The notes beneath the pieces were generated by a model. It worked only from the letters and a program-made list of their open reading frames with translations. It did no database searches and was not told the DNA's origin. A stretch of 40,676 nt of DNA from an uncultured Erysipelotrichaceae bacterium (GTDB lineage: Bacteria; Bacillota_I; Bacilli_A; RFN20; CAG-826), in contig CADCLU010000010.1 of NCBI GenBank assembly GCA_902802355.1, positions 1 to 40,676 of the forward strand, written 5' to 3'. The translations under genes were made by a program, and so were the position numbers. Positions 33,411 through 40,676 of the stretch are shown in pieces. How positions within the stretch are numbered: the stretch's first letter is position 1; each line of letters starts with the position of its first letter.

Positions 33411-33856
33411 TGGCTGAGAATCTTCATACTATCGTGGTGGTCGAAGGCTCCCGCAAAGAGCACTTCCGCAAAGGTCAGGGCTTAGGCTCTGGCAATGGCA
33501 AGACCGCCGGCCGTGGCCAGAAAGGCCAAGGCGCTCATGCCCATACCAAGAAGAACGGCTTCGAAGGCGGTCAGATGCCTTTAGCTCGCCGTATTCCAAA
33601 GTATGGTTTCAACAACAACATCAAAGTCATCAAGGCTGTCGTCAACCTCGATGATCTCAACGCCTTCGAAGAGGGCTCCGTCGTCGATGGAAAAGCCCTT
33701 GTCGAAAAAGGTTTAGTGAAGAGCCTCACCAATGGTGTTAAAATCCTTGGTACTGGTGCATTAACCAAAAAACTCACTGTCAAAGCTGATGCCTTCTCCG
33801 CGAAGGCCAAAGCTGCCATTGAGGAAAAAGGTGGCATTGCCGAGGTTATTAAGTAA
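33410..33856 (+). CDS. rplO: 50S ribosomal protein L15
   Basis: The 148-residue L15 has the Gly-rich N terminus HFRKGQGLGSGNGKTAGRGQKGQGAHAHTKKNGFEGGQMPLARRIPKYGF. The gene overlaps both neighbours by one base (TAATG) and directly follows rpsE; the rpmD (L30) gene usually found between them is missing. A coding change to secY follows. Confidence 0.96.
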   Translation: MAENLHTIVVVEGSRKEHFRKGQGLGSGNGKTAGRGQKGQGAHAHTKKNGFEGGQMPLARRIPKYGFNNNIKVIKAVVNLDDLNAFEEGSVVDGKALVEKGLVKSLTNGVKILGTGALTKKLTVKADAFSAKAKAAIEEKGGIAEVIK

Positions 33857-35217
33857 TGAAAAAGTTCGTCTCGATCTTCAAAAATAAAGAGATTGTCAAT
33901 CGTATTTTCTTTACGATCATGATCCTCTTCGTCGTCAGGATCGGGGCGGCCATTACGGTACCGGGGGTCCACATCGAGAAACAGCTCGATGATCTCATGA
34001 AGAGCGGCAACTCGCTCGCTATCATGGACTTGCTCGGAGGTGGAGCTCTCTCCAACTTCTCCGTGTTTGCCCTCGGTGTCTCGCCATACATCACGGCTCA
34101 GATTATCATTCAGCTTCTCTCCAAGGATGTCTTGCCAGCGCTTACTGAACTCAGCAAGCAAGGCGAGTACGGACGTAAGAAGAGCGAGATGGCCACGCGT
34201 TATCTCACGCTTCTTCTCGGTGCTGTACAAGGCTACGGCATCATCCGCACCATGGAGAACAGCAGCTTCATCACCTTAAATCTCGAGAGCAATTTCTGGA
34301 CTTACGCCTACATCGTAACCGTCATCCTCGCGGGTGCCATGCTTACCATGTGGCTTGGTGACCAGATCACCGAGAAAGGCCTCGGAAATGGTATCTCCAT
34401 GATCATCTTCGCCGGCTGCGTCAGATCGCTGCCGACCCAGATCACAACCGCTTGGAAGAAGTGGGTCACAGACACTGTCACCCGTTCCTCCAGCGAAATG
34501 ATCAGAGGTGCCTTCCAGTTCGCCTTATATATCCTCGCGATGGTCCTCATCATCGGCTTCGTCGTCTTCATCGAGTTGTCGAAACGAAAGATCCCAGTCC
34601 AGCACGCAGGAAAAGGTGGTGGTTCCGCCGCTATGGCGCGCGCCTCCTTCTTACCGATCAAGATCAATAGCGCAGGTGTCATCCCTGTCATCTTCGCTAG
34701 CTCCATCCTAAGCGCACCTGCCATCATCGCCAGCTTCATCTCAAGTGAGGCAGCCAGTGCAGAGTGGCTTAACATCTTCAACTACAACAGGACCTTCTCC
34801 ATGCCATGGTTCGATGGAACCCACTGGGAGATGAACTGGGGCTTATTCATCTACTTAGCCCTCATCATCGCCTTCTGCTTCTTCTACGCGGAGATGCAGA
34901 TCGACCCGGAGAACCTTGCGGATAACTTCCAGAAGAATGGTTCCTACATCCCAGGCATCCGCCCAGGAAAAGAAACCGAGAGATACGTCAGGAAAGTCCT
35001 TAACAGAGTCACCTTCATCGGTGCTATGTCACTCTCCATCATCGCAGCTCTCCCAGTCATCCTCGTTTGGGCCAATGTCTTCGATGGCGACAACACCCTT
35101 GCCCTTGGCGGCACCGGTCTCATCATCATCGTCGGCGTTGCTCTTGAAATCAACGCCCAGATCGATGGCCTTCTCGCTGGCAAGTCATTTGACAAAGTGA
35201 AAGGAATTCAACAATAA
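33856..35217 (+). CDS. secY: Protein translocase subunit SecY
   Basis: This 453-residue, ten-helix channel subunit of the Sec translocon has FVVRIGAAITVPGV, LGVSPYITAQIIIQLLS (plug/TM2 region), MWLGDQITEKGLGNGIS and the cytosolic loop RKIPVQHAGKG. It also has the C-terminal NFQKNGSYIPGIRPGKETERY. It is typical in every region, and placed as in most bacteria between rplO and adk. It is coupled to rplO by the TAATG overlap. Confidence 0.97.
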   Translation: MKKFVSIFKNKEIVNRIFFTIMILFVVRIGAAITVPGVHIEKQLDDLMKSGNSLAIMDLLGGGALSNFSVFALGVSPYITAQIIIQLLSKDVLPALTELSKQGEYGRKKSEMATRYLTLLLGAVQGYGIIRTMENSSFITLNLESNFWTYAYIVTVILAGAMLTMWLGDQITEKGLGNGISMIIFAGCVRSLPTQITTAWKKWVTDTVTRSSSEMIRGAFQFALYILAMVLIIGFVVFIELSKRKIPVQHAGKGGGSAAMARASFLPIKINSAGVIPVIFASSILSAPAIIASFISSEAASAEWLNIFNYNRTFSMPWFDGTHWEMNWGLFIYLALIIAFCFFYAEMQIDPENLADNFQKNGSYIPGIRPGKETERYVRKVLNRVTFIGAMSLSIIAALPVILVWANVFDGDNTLALGGTGLIIIVGVALEINAQIDGLLAGKSFDKVKGIQQ

Positions 35218-35219
35218 AG

Positions 35220-35876
35220 ATGCTCAATATCGTTCTGATGGGCCCGCCTGGCGCGGGCAAAGGCACGCATGCCCTTTGGATCGCCAAAGATTATGGCCTT
35301 CCACATATCTCCACGGGCGACATGTTCCGTGAGGCTATGGCAAGTGGCAGCGAGCTTGGAAACAAAATCAAGGCTATCGTCAACGGTGGTGGGCTCGTCT
35401 CCGACGACCTCACCTGCGCGTTAGTTAAGGAAAGACTCTCTCGCAAAGACTGCGAGAATGGCTACCTCCTTGATGGCTTCCCACGCACCATCGCCCAAGC
35501 CGAGGCCCTCAAAACGTTTGGGAAAGAGATCAACCGTGAGGTCAACACCATCCTCAATATCTCTTGCCCAGATGAGCTTCTGATCGAAAGGATCGCCGGA
35601 CGCAGGGTTTGCCCAAAATGCGGCGCTTCATATAACGTCACATTCATGCCTCCTAAGAAACAGGAAGGCATCTGCGACGAATGCGGAACACCAATCGTGC
35701 AACGCAAAGACGACAATGCGGAAAGCTTCAAAGTCCGCCTTGCCAATTACTACAAGAGCACAGCCCCTCTTATGGAATTCTATAAGGGTGAGGGCTTACT
35801 CACTGACTTCGATGGTTCCATCGGAGCAGCTGACCTTAAGAAAGCGCTTGTTGCCTTCCTTGAGGAACATAAATGA
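35220..35876 (+). CDS. adk: Adenylate kinase, zinc-LID type
   Basis: The 218-residue enzyme interconverts ATP + AMP and 2 ADP. The P-loop is GPPGAGKGT (7-15), the AMP site includes ISTGDMFREAM and LDGFPRTIAQAEAL, and the long LID holds a zinc knuckle CPKC...CDEC, typical of Gram-positive relatives. It starts 2 nt after secY and overlaps map (ATGA). Confidence 0.97.
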   Translation: MLNIVLMGPPGAGKGTHALWIAKDYGLPHISTGDMFREAMASGSELGNKIKAIVNGGGLVSDDLTCALVKERLSRKDCENGYLLDGFPRTIAQAEALKTFGKEINREVNTILNISCPDELLIERIAGRRVCPKCGASYNVTFMPPKKQEGICDECGTPIVQRKDDNAESFKVRLANYYKSTAPLMEFYKGEGLLTDFDGSIGAADLKKALVAFLEEHK

Positions 35877-36631
35877 TCATCATCAAATCCCCTCGTGAGA
35901 TTGAGCTGATGAGGAAGGCTGGAGCGTTAACCGCAAAAGTCTTCGAGACCGTCGGACCCCTCGTCCAACCTGGCGTCACCACCAAGTACCTCGCAAAGAT
36001 GGCAAAGAAAGTCATCGAGGATGCCGGTGGTATCTGCGTCGAGGAAGGATATGGGGGATTCCCTGGCGAGATCTGCACATCAGTCAATAACGTCTTGGTC
36101 CATGGCGTGCCTTCCGAAACGAAGGTGCTCAAGGATGGGGATATTGTCTCTCTTGATGTTGTCTCCCTTCTTAACGGCTATATGGGAGACGCTTGCCGCA
36201 CTTACCCAGTAGGAATATGCGGCAAAGAGACGCTTCGCCTCATAGAAGTAACCGAACAGTGCTTCTGGAACGGCGTGAGCCTCATCAAAGAGGGCGTGCA
36301 CCTAGGAGATATCCAAGAGGCTATTCAAAAGACCGCTGAGAGCAACGGATACTCAGTCGTCAGAGAGTACACCGGACATGGAATAGGTCACGAAATGCAC
36401 GAAGACCCTTACATCCCGAACTACGGAAAGGCCGGAACCGGTCCGATCCTCAAAGCGGGAATGACCCTTGCCATCGAGCCGATGGTAATGGCTGGTAAAC
36501 CGGCGATAAGGGTTCTAGGCGATGGTTGGAGCGCTGTCTCAAAAGACGGCAAGCTCAACGCACATTACGAGAACACCGTCCTTGTCACCAAGGATGGCTA
36601 TGAAGTGTTAACGCTTCATAGTGAGAAGTAG
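35873..36631 (+). CDS. map: Methionine aminopeptidase, type I
   Basis: The 252-residue enzyme removes N-terminal Met from new proteins. Its pita-bread motifs are present: [22 protein letters not shown] (two Asp metal ligands), [12 protein letters not shown] (His), AIEPMV (Glu) and HYENTVLVT (Glu). The start overlaps the adk stop (ATGA at 35873-35876). Confidence 0.96.
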   Translation: MIIIKSPREIELMRKAGALTAKVFETVGPLVQPGVTTKYLAKMAKKVIEDAGGICVEEGYGGFPGEICTSVNNVLVHGVPSETKVLKDGDIVSLDVVSLLNGYMGDACRTYPVGICGKETLRLIEVTEQCFWNGVSLIKEGVHLGDIQEAIQKTAESNGYSVVREYTGHGIGHEMHEDPYIPNYGKAGTGPILKAGMTLAIEPMVMAGKPAIRVLGDGWSAVSKDGKLNAHYENTVLVTKDGYEVLTLHSEK

Positions 36632-36644
36632 GAGGTATCTTCAT

Positions 36645-36866
36645 TTGAGTAAAGAAGATTGCATTGAAGTTGAAGCCACAGTCTTGGAAAACCTTCCAAA
36701 CACTACCTTCAGAGTCAAACTCGCCAATGGAGCGGTGGTTCTGGCTAGCGTTTCGGGAAAAATCAGAATGCACTACATTCGTATTCTTCCCGGTGATCGA
36801 GTCACCGTTCAGTTCTCGCCATATGATTTAACACGCGGCCGCATCACTTTCCGTTACAAAAACTAA
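36645..36866 (+). CDS. infA: Translation initiation factor IF-1, TTG start
   Basis: The 73-residue OB-fold protein has [70 protein letters not shown]. It binds the A site of the 30S subunit during initiation. The start is TTG at 36645, giving [10 protein letters not shown], as in the family. GGAGG (36631-36635) lies 9 nt upstream, overlapping the map stop. The longer frame from GTG 36621 would start before that site. Rare starts on infA may limit IF-1. Confidence 0.95.
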   Translation: MSKEDCIEVEATVLENLPNTTFRVKLANGAVVLASVSGKIRMHYIRILPGDRVTVQFSPYDLTRGRITFRYKN

Positions 36867-36911
36867 CTCAACAGAAGCTAGTAAAAACCAAAAAAGCATT
36901 AGGAGAAACTT

Positions 36912-37025
36912 ATGAAAGTCAGACCATCCGTCAAACCGATCTGCGATAAGTGCAAAATCATCCGCCGTCATGGCGTGGTCATGTGCATCTGCCAAAATCC
37001 TAAGCACAAGCAGAGACAAGGCTAA
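36912..37025 (+). CDS. rpmJ: 50S ribosomal protein L36
   Basis: The 37-residue product [20 protein letters not shown]...KHKQRQG is L36 with its zinc ribbon (CDKC, then C and H in CICQNPKH). It lies between infA and rpsM as in most Bacillota, with AGGAG 7-8 nt before the ATG. It is easily missed because of its size. Confidence 0.96.
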   Translation: MKVRPSVKPICDKCKIIRRHGVVMCICQNPKHKQRQG

Positions 37026-37044
37026 TTAAGGAGATTAAAAGAAT

Positions 37045-37419
37045 ATGGCACGTATCGTCGGGGTGGATATCCCATCCGAGAAACGCGTTGTTATCGCCCT
37101 TACCTACATCTATGGTATCGGTGACACAACCGCCCAAGAAATTTGCAAAGCTGCCGGCGTCAGCGAGGACATCAGAGTCAAAGACTTAACTGATGAACAG
37201 CTCGTCGCCCTCAGAACCGAAGTCGCCAAGCATCACACCGAAGGCGACCTTCGCCGTGAGATCGCTATGAACATCAAGCGCCTCACCGAAATCAACTGCT
37301 ACCGTGGCGTCCGTCACAGAAAAGGTCTTCCAGTCAGAGGTCAGAACACCAAGACCAATGCCCGTACCCGCAAAGGTAAGAGAAAGACCATCGCCAACAA
37401 GAAGCAGGCTACTAAGTAA
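37045..37419 (+). CDS. rpsM: 30S ribosomal protein S13
   Basis: The 124-residue S13 has [25 protein letters not shown] and the C-terminal [34 protein letters not shown], contacting P-site tRNA and the intersubunit bridges. Normal length. Confidence 0.97.
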   Translation: MARIVGVDIPSEKRVVIALTYIYGIGDTTAQEICKAAGVSEDIRVKDLTDEQLVALRTEVAKHHTEGDLRREIAMNIKRLTEINCYRGVRHRKGLPVRGQNTKTNARTRKGKRKTIANKKQATK

Positions 37420-37437
37420 TGAAAGGAGGACACGTAA

Positions 37438-37845
37438 ATGGCAGAAGCTAAGAAAAAGTCCAAAAAGACTAGCGCTCGCAAGAAAAAAGTTAAGCGCACG
37501 TTTACCAAAGGTGTCGTCCACATTCACGCCACCTTCAACAACACCATCGTCACCGTTACCGACGAAAAAGGCAATGTCATCGCCTGGTCCAGCTCCGGTG
37601 CTCTTGGTTACAAGGGTGCCAAGAAGGCCACTCCATTCGCCTCTCAGCTCGCTTCCGAAGCCGCTGGCAAGAGCGCCTATGACCAGGGCCTCCGTCAGGT
37701 CGATGTCGACGTCAAGGGCCCAGGCCCAGGCCGTGAGAGCGCCGTCCGCGCTTTAGCGAACGTTGGCCTTCAGGTCTTATCAATTGTCGATACCACTCCA
37801 ATCCCTCACAATGGTTGCCGTCCTCCAAAGAGGCCGCGTGGCTAA
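37438..37845 (+). CDS. rpsK: 30S ribosomal protein S11
   Basis: The 135-residue S11 has a Lys-rich N terminus and core [46 protein letters not shown]. The end is [25 protein letters not shown] precedes it. In many bacteria rpsD follows, but here rpoA is next, the usual Bacillota layout. Confidence 0.97.
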   Translation: MAEAKKKSKKTSARKKKVKRTFTKGVVHIHATFNNTIVTVTDEKGNVIAWSSSGALGYKGAKKATPFASQLASEAAGKSAYDQGLRQVDVDVKGPGPGRESAVRALANVGLQVLSIVDTTPIPHNGCRPPKRPRG

Positions 37846-37847
37846 TC

Positions 37848-37869
37848 CCTTACAGAAACATATGTAAGG
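37848..37869 (+). promoter_or_regulatory. Hairpin in the rpsK-rpoA spacer
   Basis: CCTTACA (37848-37854) and TGTAAGG (37863-37869) form a perfect 7-bp stem with an 8-nt loop, 26 nt before the rpoA ATG. It has no T-run, so it is not a terminator. It could be a processing or translational control site. Confidence 0.35.
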
Positions 37870-37895
37870 AAAGACTAATAGGAGGAAATTAATTA

Positions 37896-38903
37896 ATGGC
37901 TAACCAAACCAATGACGTCAAAGCGGAAGAAATTCGTCTTCCTAACCCTTTCCAACCATTCGATCTCAAGATCGATGTCAACGATGAGAACGAGCACTAC
38001 GCCCGTTTCGTGGTCGAACCTCTCGAAAGAGGATTCGGCCTCACCATCGGCAACTCCCTTCGCCGTGTCTTGCTAAGCGCCCTTCCAGGAGCCAGCGTCT
38101 TCGCGGTTCAGATTGAAGGTGTCCGTCATGAATTCACCGCCATCCCAGGCGTTGAAGAAGACGTGACCGCCATCATCCTCAACCTCAAGGACCTCGTCCT
38201 CAAGGTCGATAGCACCACCAATGATGTCAAGACCCTTACCGTCGATTTCAAGGGCCCAGGCGTCCTTAAGGCTGGCGATCTCAAGCTCCCAAGCATGGTG
38301 AGCGTCGTCAACAAAGACTTAGAGATTGCCCACCTCAATAGCGAAGGCCATCTCGAGATGTCCATCTTCGTCGGCCAGGGCCGTGGCTATATCACTAGCG
38401 AAGGCAACAAGCTTGAACGCAAGATCGACACCATCGGCGTCATCCCAACCGACAGCAACTACTCGCCTGTCATCAAAGTCGCCTTCAATGTCGAGCCAAC
38501 CCGTGTTGAGCACGATTCCAAGTTCGACAAATTGACCCTTGAGGTCACCACCAACGGCTCCATCAAACCTCATGAGGCCGTTGCTATGGCCGCCCAGCTT
38601 CTTGCGGCCCACTTCGATAAGTTCACCCACCTTGATGAAGCGGTTAAGAACTACCGTCTCGTCAAAGAGGAAGTCAAACCGGAGGAAAACAAATATCAGG
38701 GCATGATGATCGAAGAACTCGATCTCAGTGTCAGAAGCAACAACTGCCTTAAGCGTGCGGGCATCAGCACCGTCATGGAACTCACTCAGAAGAGCGAGGA
38801 TGAGATGATGAAAGTCCGTAACCTTGGCAAGAAGTCGCTCAAAGAAGTCAAAGAGAAGCTCGCCACTTATGGGCTTCACTTCCGTGATTACGTAGGAGAA
38901 TAA
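37896..38903 (+). CDS. rpoA: RNA polymerase alpha subunit
   Basis: This 335-residue protein has the N-terminal dimerisation/assembly domain (FVVEPLERGFGLTIGNSLRRVLLSALPGASVFAVQIEGVRHEFTAIPGVEEDV). After a linker comes the C-terminal domain that touches UP elements and activators (LDLSVRSNNCLKRAGISTVMELTQKSEDEMMKVRNLGKKSLKEVKEKL). Length is slightly above the usual 314-330. AGGAGG lies upstream. Confidence 0.97.
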   Translation: MANQTNDVKAEEIRLPNPFQPFDLKIDVNDENEHYARFVVEPLERGFGLTIGNSLRRVLLSALPGASVFAVQIEGVRHEFTAIPGVEEDVTAIILNLKDLVLKVDSTTNDVKTLTVDFKGPGVLKAGDLKLPSMVSVVNKDLEIAHLNSEGHLEMSIFVGQGRGYITSEGNKLERKIDTIGVIPTDSNYSPVIKVAFNVEPTRVEHDSKFDKLTLEVTTNGSIKPHEAVAMAAQLLAAHFDKFTHLDEAVKNYRLVKEEVKPEENKYQGMMIEELDLSVRSNNCLKRAGISTVMELTQKSEDEMMKVRNLGKKSLKEVKEKLATYGLHFRDYVGE

Positions 38904-38905
38904 CA

Positions 38906-39307
38906 ATGCCAGCACAAGGTAGAAAGAACGTCCACGGCAAAGCCGGTGTTCGCTTCAGAGCCGGTTATACCGCCTCTAAAAACAAATCAATGCTTCGCAA
39001 CGTCGTGAGCGAGCTCATCGTCCACGGCCAGGTCAAGGTCACCAGCGGAGTTACCCCAGAGCTTGTCACTCTCGCCGAAAAGATGGTCACATTCGCCAAA
39101 CAGGGCGATCTCGCTGGCCGTCGTGAAGCCATGAAGGTCATCCGCCCAGGCATCGTCGATGCTAACGGCGTCGAGGCCATCGATAAGCTTTTCAAAGAAC
39201 TCGGACCAAAGTTCAAAGACAGAAACGGTGGTTACACCCGTGTCTACAAGCTTGGCGCCCGTCGTGGCGACAATGCCGAAGTCGAACTCGTCCAGTGGGT
39301 TGACTAA
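38906..39307 (+). CDS. rplQ: 50S ribosomal protein L17
   Basis: The 133-residue L17 has KNVHGKAGVRFRAGYTASKNKSMLRNVVSELIVHGQVKVT and the end KFKDRNGGYTRVYKLGARRGDNAEVELVQWVD. It is the last gene of the cluster, before a strong terminator. Confidence 0.97.
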   Translation: MPAQGRKNVHGKAGVRFRAGYTASKNKSMLRNVVSELIVHGQVKVTSGVTPELVTLAEKMVTFAKQGDLAGRREAMKVIRPGIVDANGVEAIDKLFKELGPKFKDRNGGYTRVYKLGARRGDNAEVELVQWVD

Positions 39308-39324
39308 GCGATAAGCAACAACTA

Positions 39325-39355
39325 AGCCTCTCTATTTATAGAGGGGCTTTTTGTT
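39325..39355 (+). terminator. Terminator of the S10-spc-alpha operon
   Basis: AGCCTCTCTA (39325-39334) pairs with TAGAGGGGCT (39339-39348) with one wobble and a 4-nt loop, followed by TTTTTG. The gph -10 box begins right after it. Confidence 0.88.
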
Positions 39356-39361
39356 TATAAT
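39356..39361 (+). promoter_or_regulatory. -10 box (TATAAT) of gph, leaderless type
   Basis: TATAAT ends 9 nt before ATG 39371. An upstream ATG at 39362 directly touches the -10 box and cannot be on the mRNA. Confidence 0.55.
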
Positions 39362-39370
39362 ATGTGCCGT

Positions 39371-40021
39371 ATGTATAAGAATTTCATTTTCGATCTCGAC
39401 GGTACCCTCCTCGAGACCTTGCCAGATATCGTTACTGCGATTAACGCCGCTCTCAAAGAATGCGGGTTCGATTATGTCTATGACATCGAATCAGGGAAGA
39501 AGCTCATTGGCGATGGTGTCGCTAACTTAATGCACCGCGCCTTGAAGGATAAAGACACACCTGAGAACTTTGAAGCGATTAAAAGGGTCTTCATGCCTCT
39601 TTATCAGGAATACCAGACAAAGACCACAAAAGCCATGAAAGGATGCATAGAGACCCTTTCTAGCCTCAAAAACAGGGGTTGTAGACTTTATGTCTGCACG
39701 AACAAACCGAATCACCTCGCTTTAGAGATCCTTGATAACATCTTTGGCCCTAACACCTTTGACTTCATCAAAGGACTAAAAGAAGGGGAAGCGCCTAAAC
39801 CAGATAAGCACAATGTTGATGTCATCATGGATGCTTATCACCTTGATCCAAAAGAGACCCTTTTTGTCGGGGATTCCGTGACTGATTACAACACCGCAAG
39901 AAACGGAGGCCTTGCTTTCTGCCTTTGCGTCTATGGATATGGAAATTACACGAGCGAATTCATCGCGAAGAGTGATTATAATATCAAAGAGCCTAAGGAG
40001 CTCCTTAACCTAGCTAAATGA
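39371..40021 (+). CDS. gph: HAD-superfamily phosphatase, phosphoglycolate phosphatase-like
   Basis: This 216-residue HAD hydrolase has motif I FDLDGTLLETLPDI (nucleophile Asp), motif II VCTNKP (Thr), a Lys before GLKEGEAPKPDKH (motif III) and motif IV FVGDSVTDYNTARNGG. The cap sits between motifs I and II, as in the Gph/PGMB group. Likely substrates are phosphoglycolate or other small phosphate esters; pyrophosphatase PpaX is an alternative. The start at 39371 was chosen over 39362 because of the promoter position. It overlaps the next gene (ATGA). Confidence 0.85.
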   Translation: MYKNFIFDLDGTLLETLPDIVTAINAALKECGFDYVYDIESGKKLIGDGVANLMHRALKDKDTPENFEAIKRVFMPLYQEYQTKTTKAMKGCIETLSSLKNRGCRLYVCTNKPNHLALEILDNIFGPNTFDFIKGLKEGEAPKPDKHNVDVIMDAYHLDPKETLFVGDSVTDYNTARNGGLAFCLCVYGYGNYTSEFIAKSDYNIKEPKELLNLAK

Positions 40022-40676
40022 GTCTATTTGGCAAGAAGACATACCAAGAGAACAAATACGCTCTCCCATATGGGATCGTTTTGGCAACTGCCTTCTTCTT
40101 AGCGATGATTGTTTTCTCGATCTGCTATGGCAACAAAGAATATATGGCGGATGTCATGGGAAGAGAGTTCGAGAAGAACATCATCGGACAGACTTCCTTC
40201 ATGGCAGGGGGCTTTGCTCTTATTCTTATCCTCGATTATGGTCTTTCTTTCTCCTTCGATAGGAAAGAGAAACGCCGCCTAGTCGATATCATTGGCCTTT
40301 CTGCTGCCTCTTTGGAGTGGCTTTGGGTATTTGCCTGCTCACTCATCTATATCATCAACTGGCAGGGCGAGAGGGGAACCTTTGAGTTCGCTCTCCGTAT
40401 TGTCACCATGATCGTCATCTATCTCGTCATGGGTGTGAATATCCTTTCGAGAGTCCCTAAGTTCAGAGATTTCGAAGAATTGATCCAGGGGCACGGTCAG
40501 ATGCTCATATACCTCACCATCATCGGATTGATCGGTTTAGTCAACCACATGATGATGTGGACCGTCCTTGCTAGGAATAGCAACACACTTGCTCTCGCCG
40601 TCAACTTCATCTCCATGTTTGTTGATGCCCTTATGATCGCCGCTCCATTCGTTCTTAATCTATTCGCTGATGAGAA
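40018..40676 (+). CDS. Multi-pass membrane protein of unknown function, cut by the window edge
   Basis: From ATG 40018, which overlaps the gph stop (ATGA), 219 codons are open to the window end. The product starts MSLFGKKTYQENKYALPYG and has about six hydrophobic segments, such as IVLATAFFLAMIVFSICYG and IVTMIVIYLVMGVNIL. There are charged cytosolic stretches between them. No family was recognised. Coupling to gph suggests co-expression only. Confidence 0.75.
   Translation, partial: MSLFGKKTYQENKYALPYGIVLATAFFLAMIVFSICYGNKEYMADVMGREFEKNIIGQTSFMAGGFALILILDYGLSFSFDRKEKRRLVDIIGLSAASLEWLWVFACSLIYIINWQGERGTFEFALRIVTMIVIYLVMGVNILSRVPKFRDFEELIQGHGQMLIYLTIIGLIGLVNHMMMWTVLARNSNTLALAVNFISMFVDALMIAAPFVLNLFADE

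Noticed and set aside
24603..34230. Many long open frames opposite or across the ribosomal protein genes
   Set aside because: They are shadow frames caused by the C/G-ending codon bias of highly expressed genes; they lack start signals and known domains.
36621..36644. Longer infA start at GTG 36621
   Set aside because: It precedes the GGAGG site and adds residues absent from the IF-1 family; TTG 36645 gives the family N terminus.

Overview
The window reads as chromosome of an uncultured, fermentative, gut-type Bacillota, probably a Mollicutes-related Bacilli or Erysipelotrichia lineage of the RF39 type. This is inferred from several things. The S10-spc-alpha cluster has the Bacillota order. 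It lacks rpmD (L30), and rpsD (S4) is absent between rpsK and rpoA. S14 is the zinc type and Adk has a zinc LID. The only ribonucleotide reductase seen is the anaerobic class III enzyme. TGA is a normal stop here, so this is not a Mycoplasma-code genome.

Left part (1-23.6 kb): mixed-strand accessory and housekeeping genes. In order these are: a leftward gene cut by the window edge; a PAS/GGDEF diguanylate cyclase split into two reading frames; a small PII-like protein translationally coupled to a CPA2-type cation/proton antiporter; a frameshifted YhhN-family membrane protein; rarA; nrdG; an atypical thioredoxin reductase overlapping nrdD, whose product carries a fused C-terminal redoxin; a 639-bp AT-rich intergenic region; mscL; a RimK-like ATP-grasp ligase; an NAD synthetase with an N-terminal Phd/YefM-like domain and a Ser in place of the glutaminase Cys; a four-helix membrane protein; an HI0933/YhiN flavoprotein; an unknown polytopic membrane protein; a flippase-like/GT8 pair; and a queuosine salvage cluster (preQ1-I-like riboswitch, queT, tgt, queA, queH). 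A DUF2974 lipase-like gene closes this part.

Right part (23.9-39.3 kb): a strong promoter and structured leader precede rpsJ-rplC-rplD-rplW-rplB-rpsS-rplV-rpsC-rplP-rpmC-rpsQ-rplN-rplX-rplE-rpsN-rpsH-rplF-rplR-rpsE-rplO-secY-adk-map-infA-rpmJ-rpsM-rpsK-rpoA-rplQ, ending in one clear terminator. L23, L22, L5, S5 and S17 carry long low-complexity tails. A gph-like HAD phosphatase and a membrane protein cut by the right edge follow.

Themes: (1) anaerobic dNTP synthesis, with NrdD, its activase and a likely dedicated redox supply; (2) salvage-only queuosine; (3) many monocistronic genes have a TANAAT -10 box only 7-9 nt before the ATG and no Shine-Dalgarno site, suggesting frequent leaderless mRNAs, while operonic genes use strong GGAGG sites. 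The most unusual object is the Phd-NadE fusion with a substituted glutaminase nucleophile. Two genes in the first 4 kb are frame-disrupted; either real decay or assembly error could explain that.
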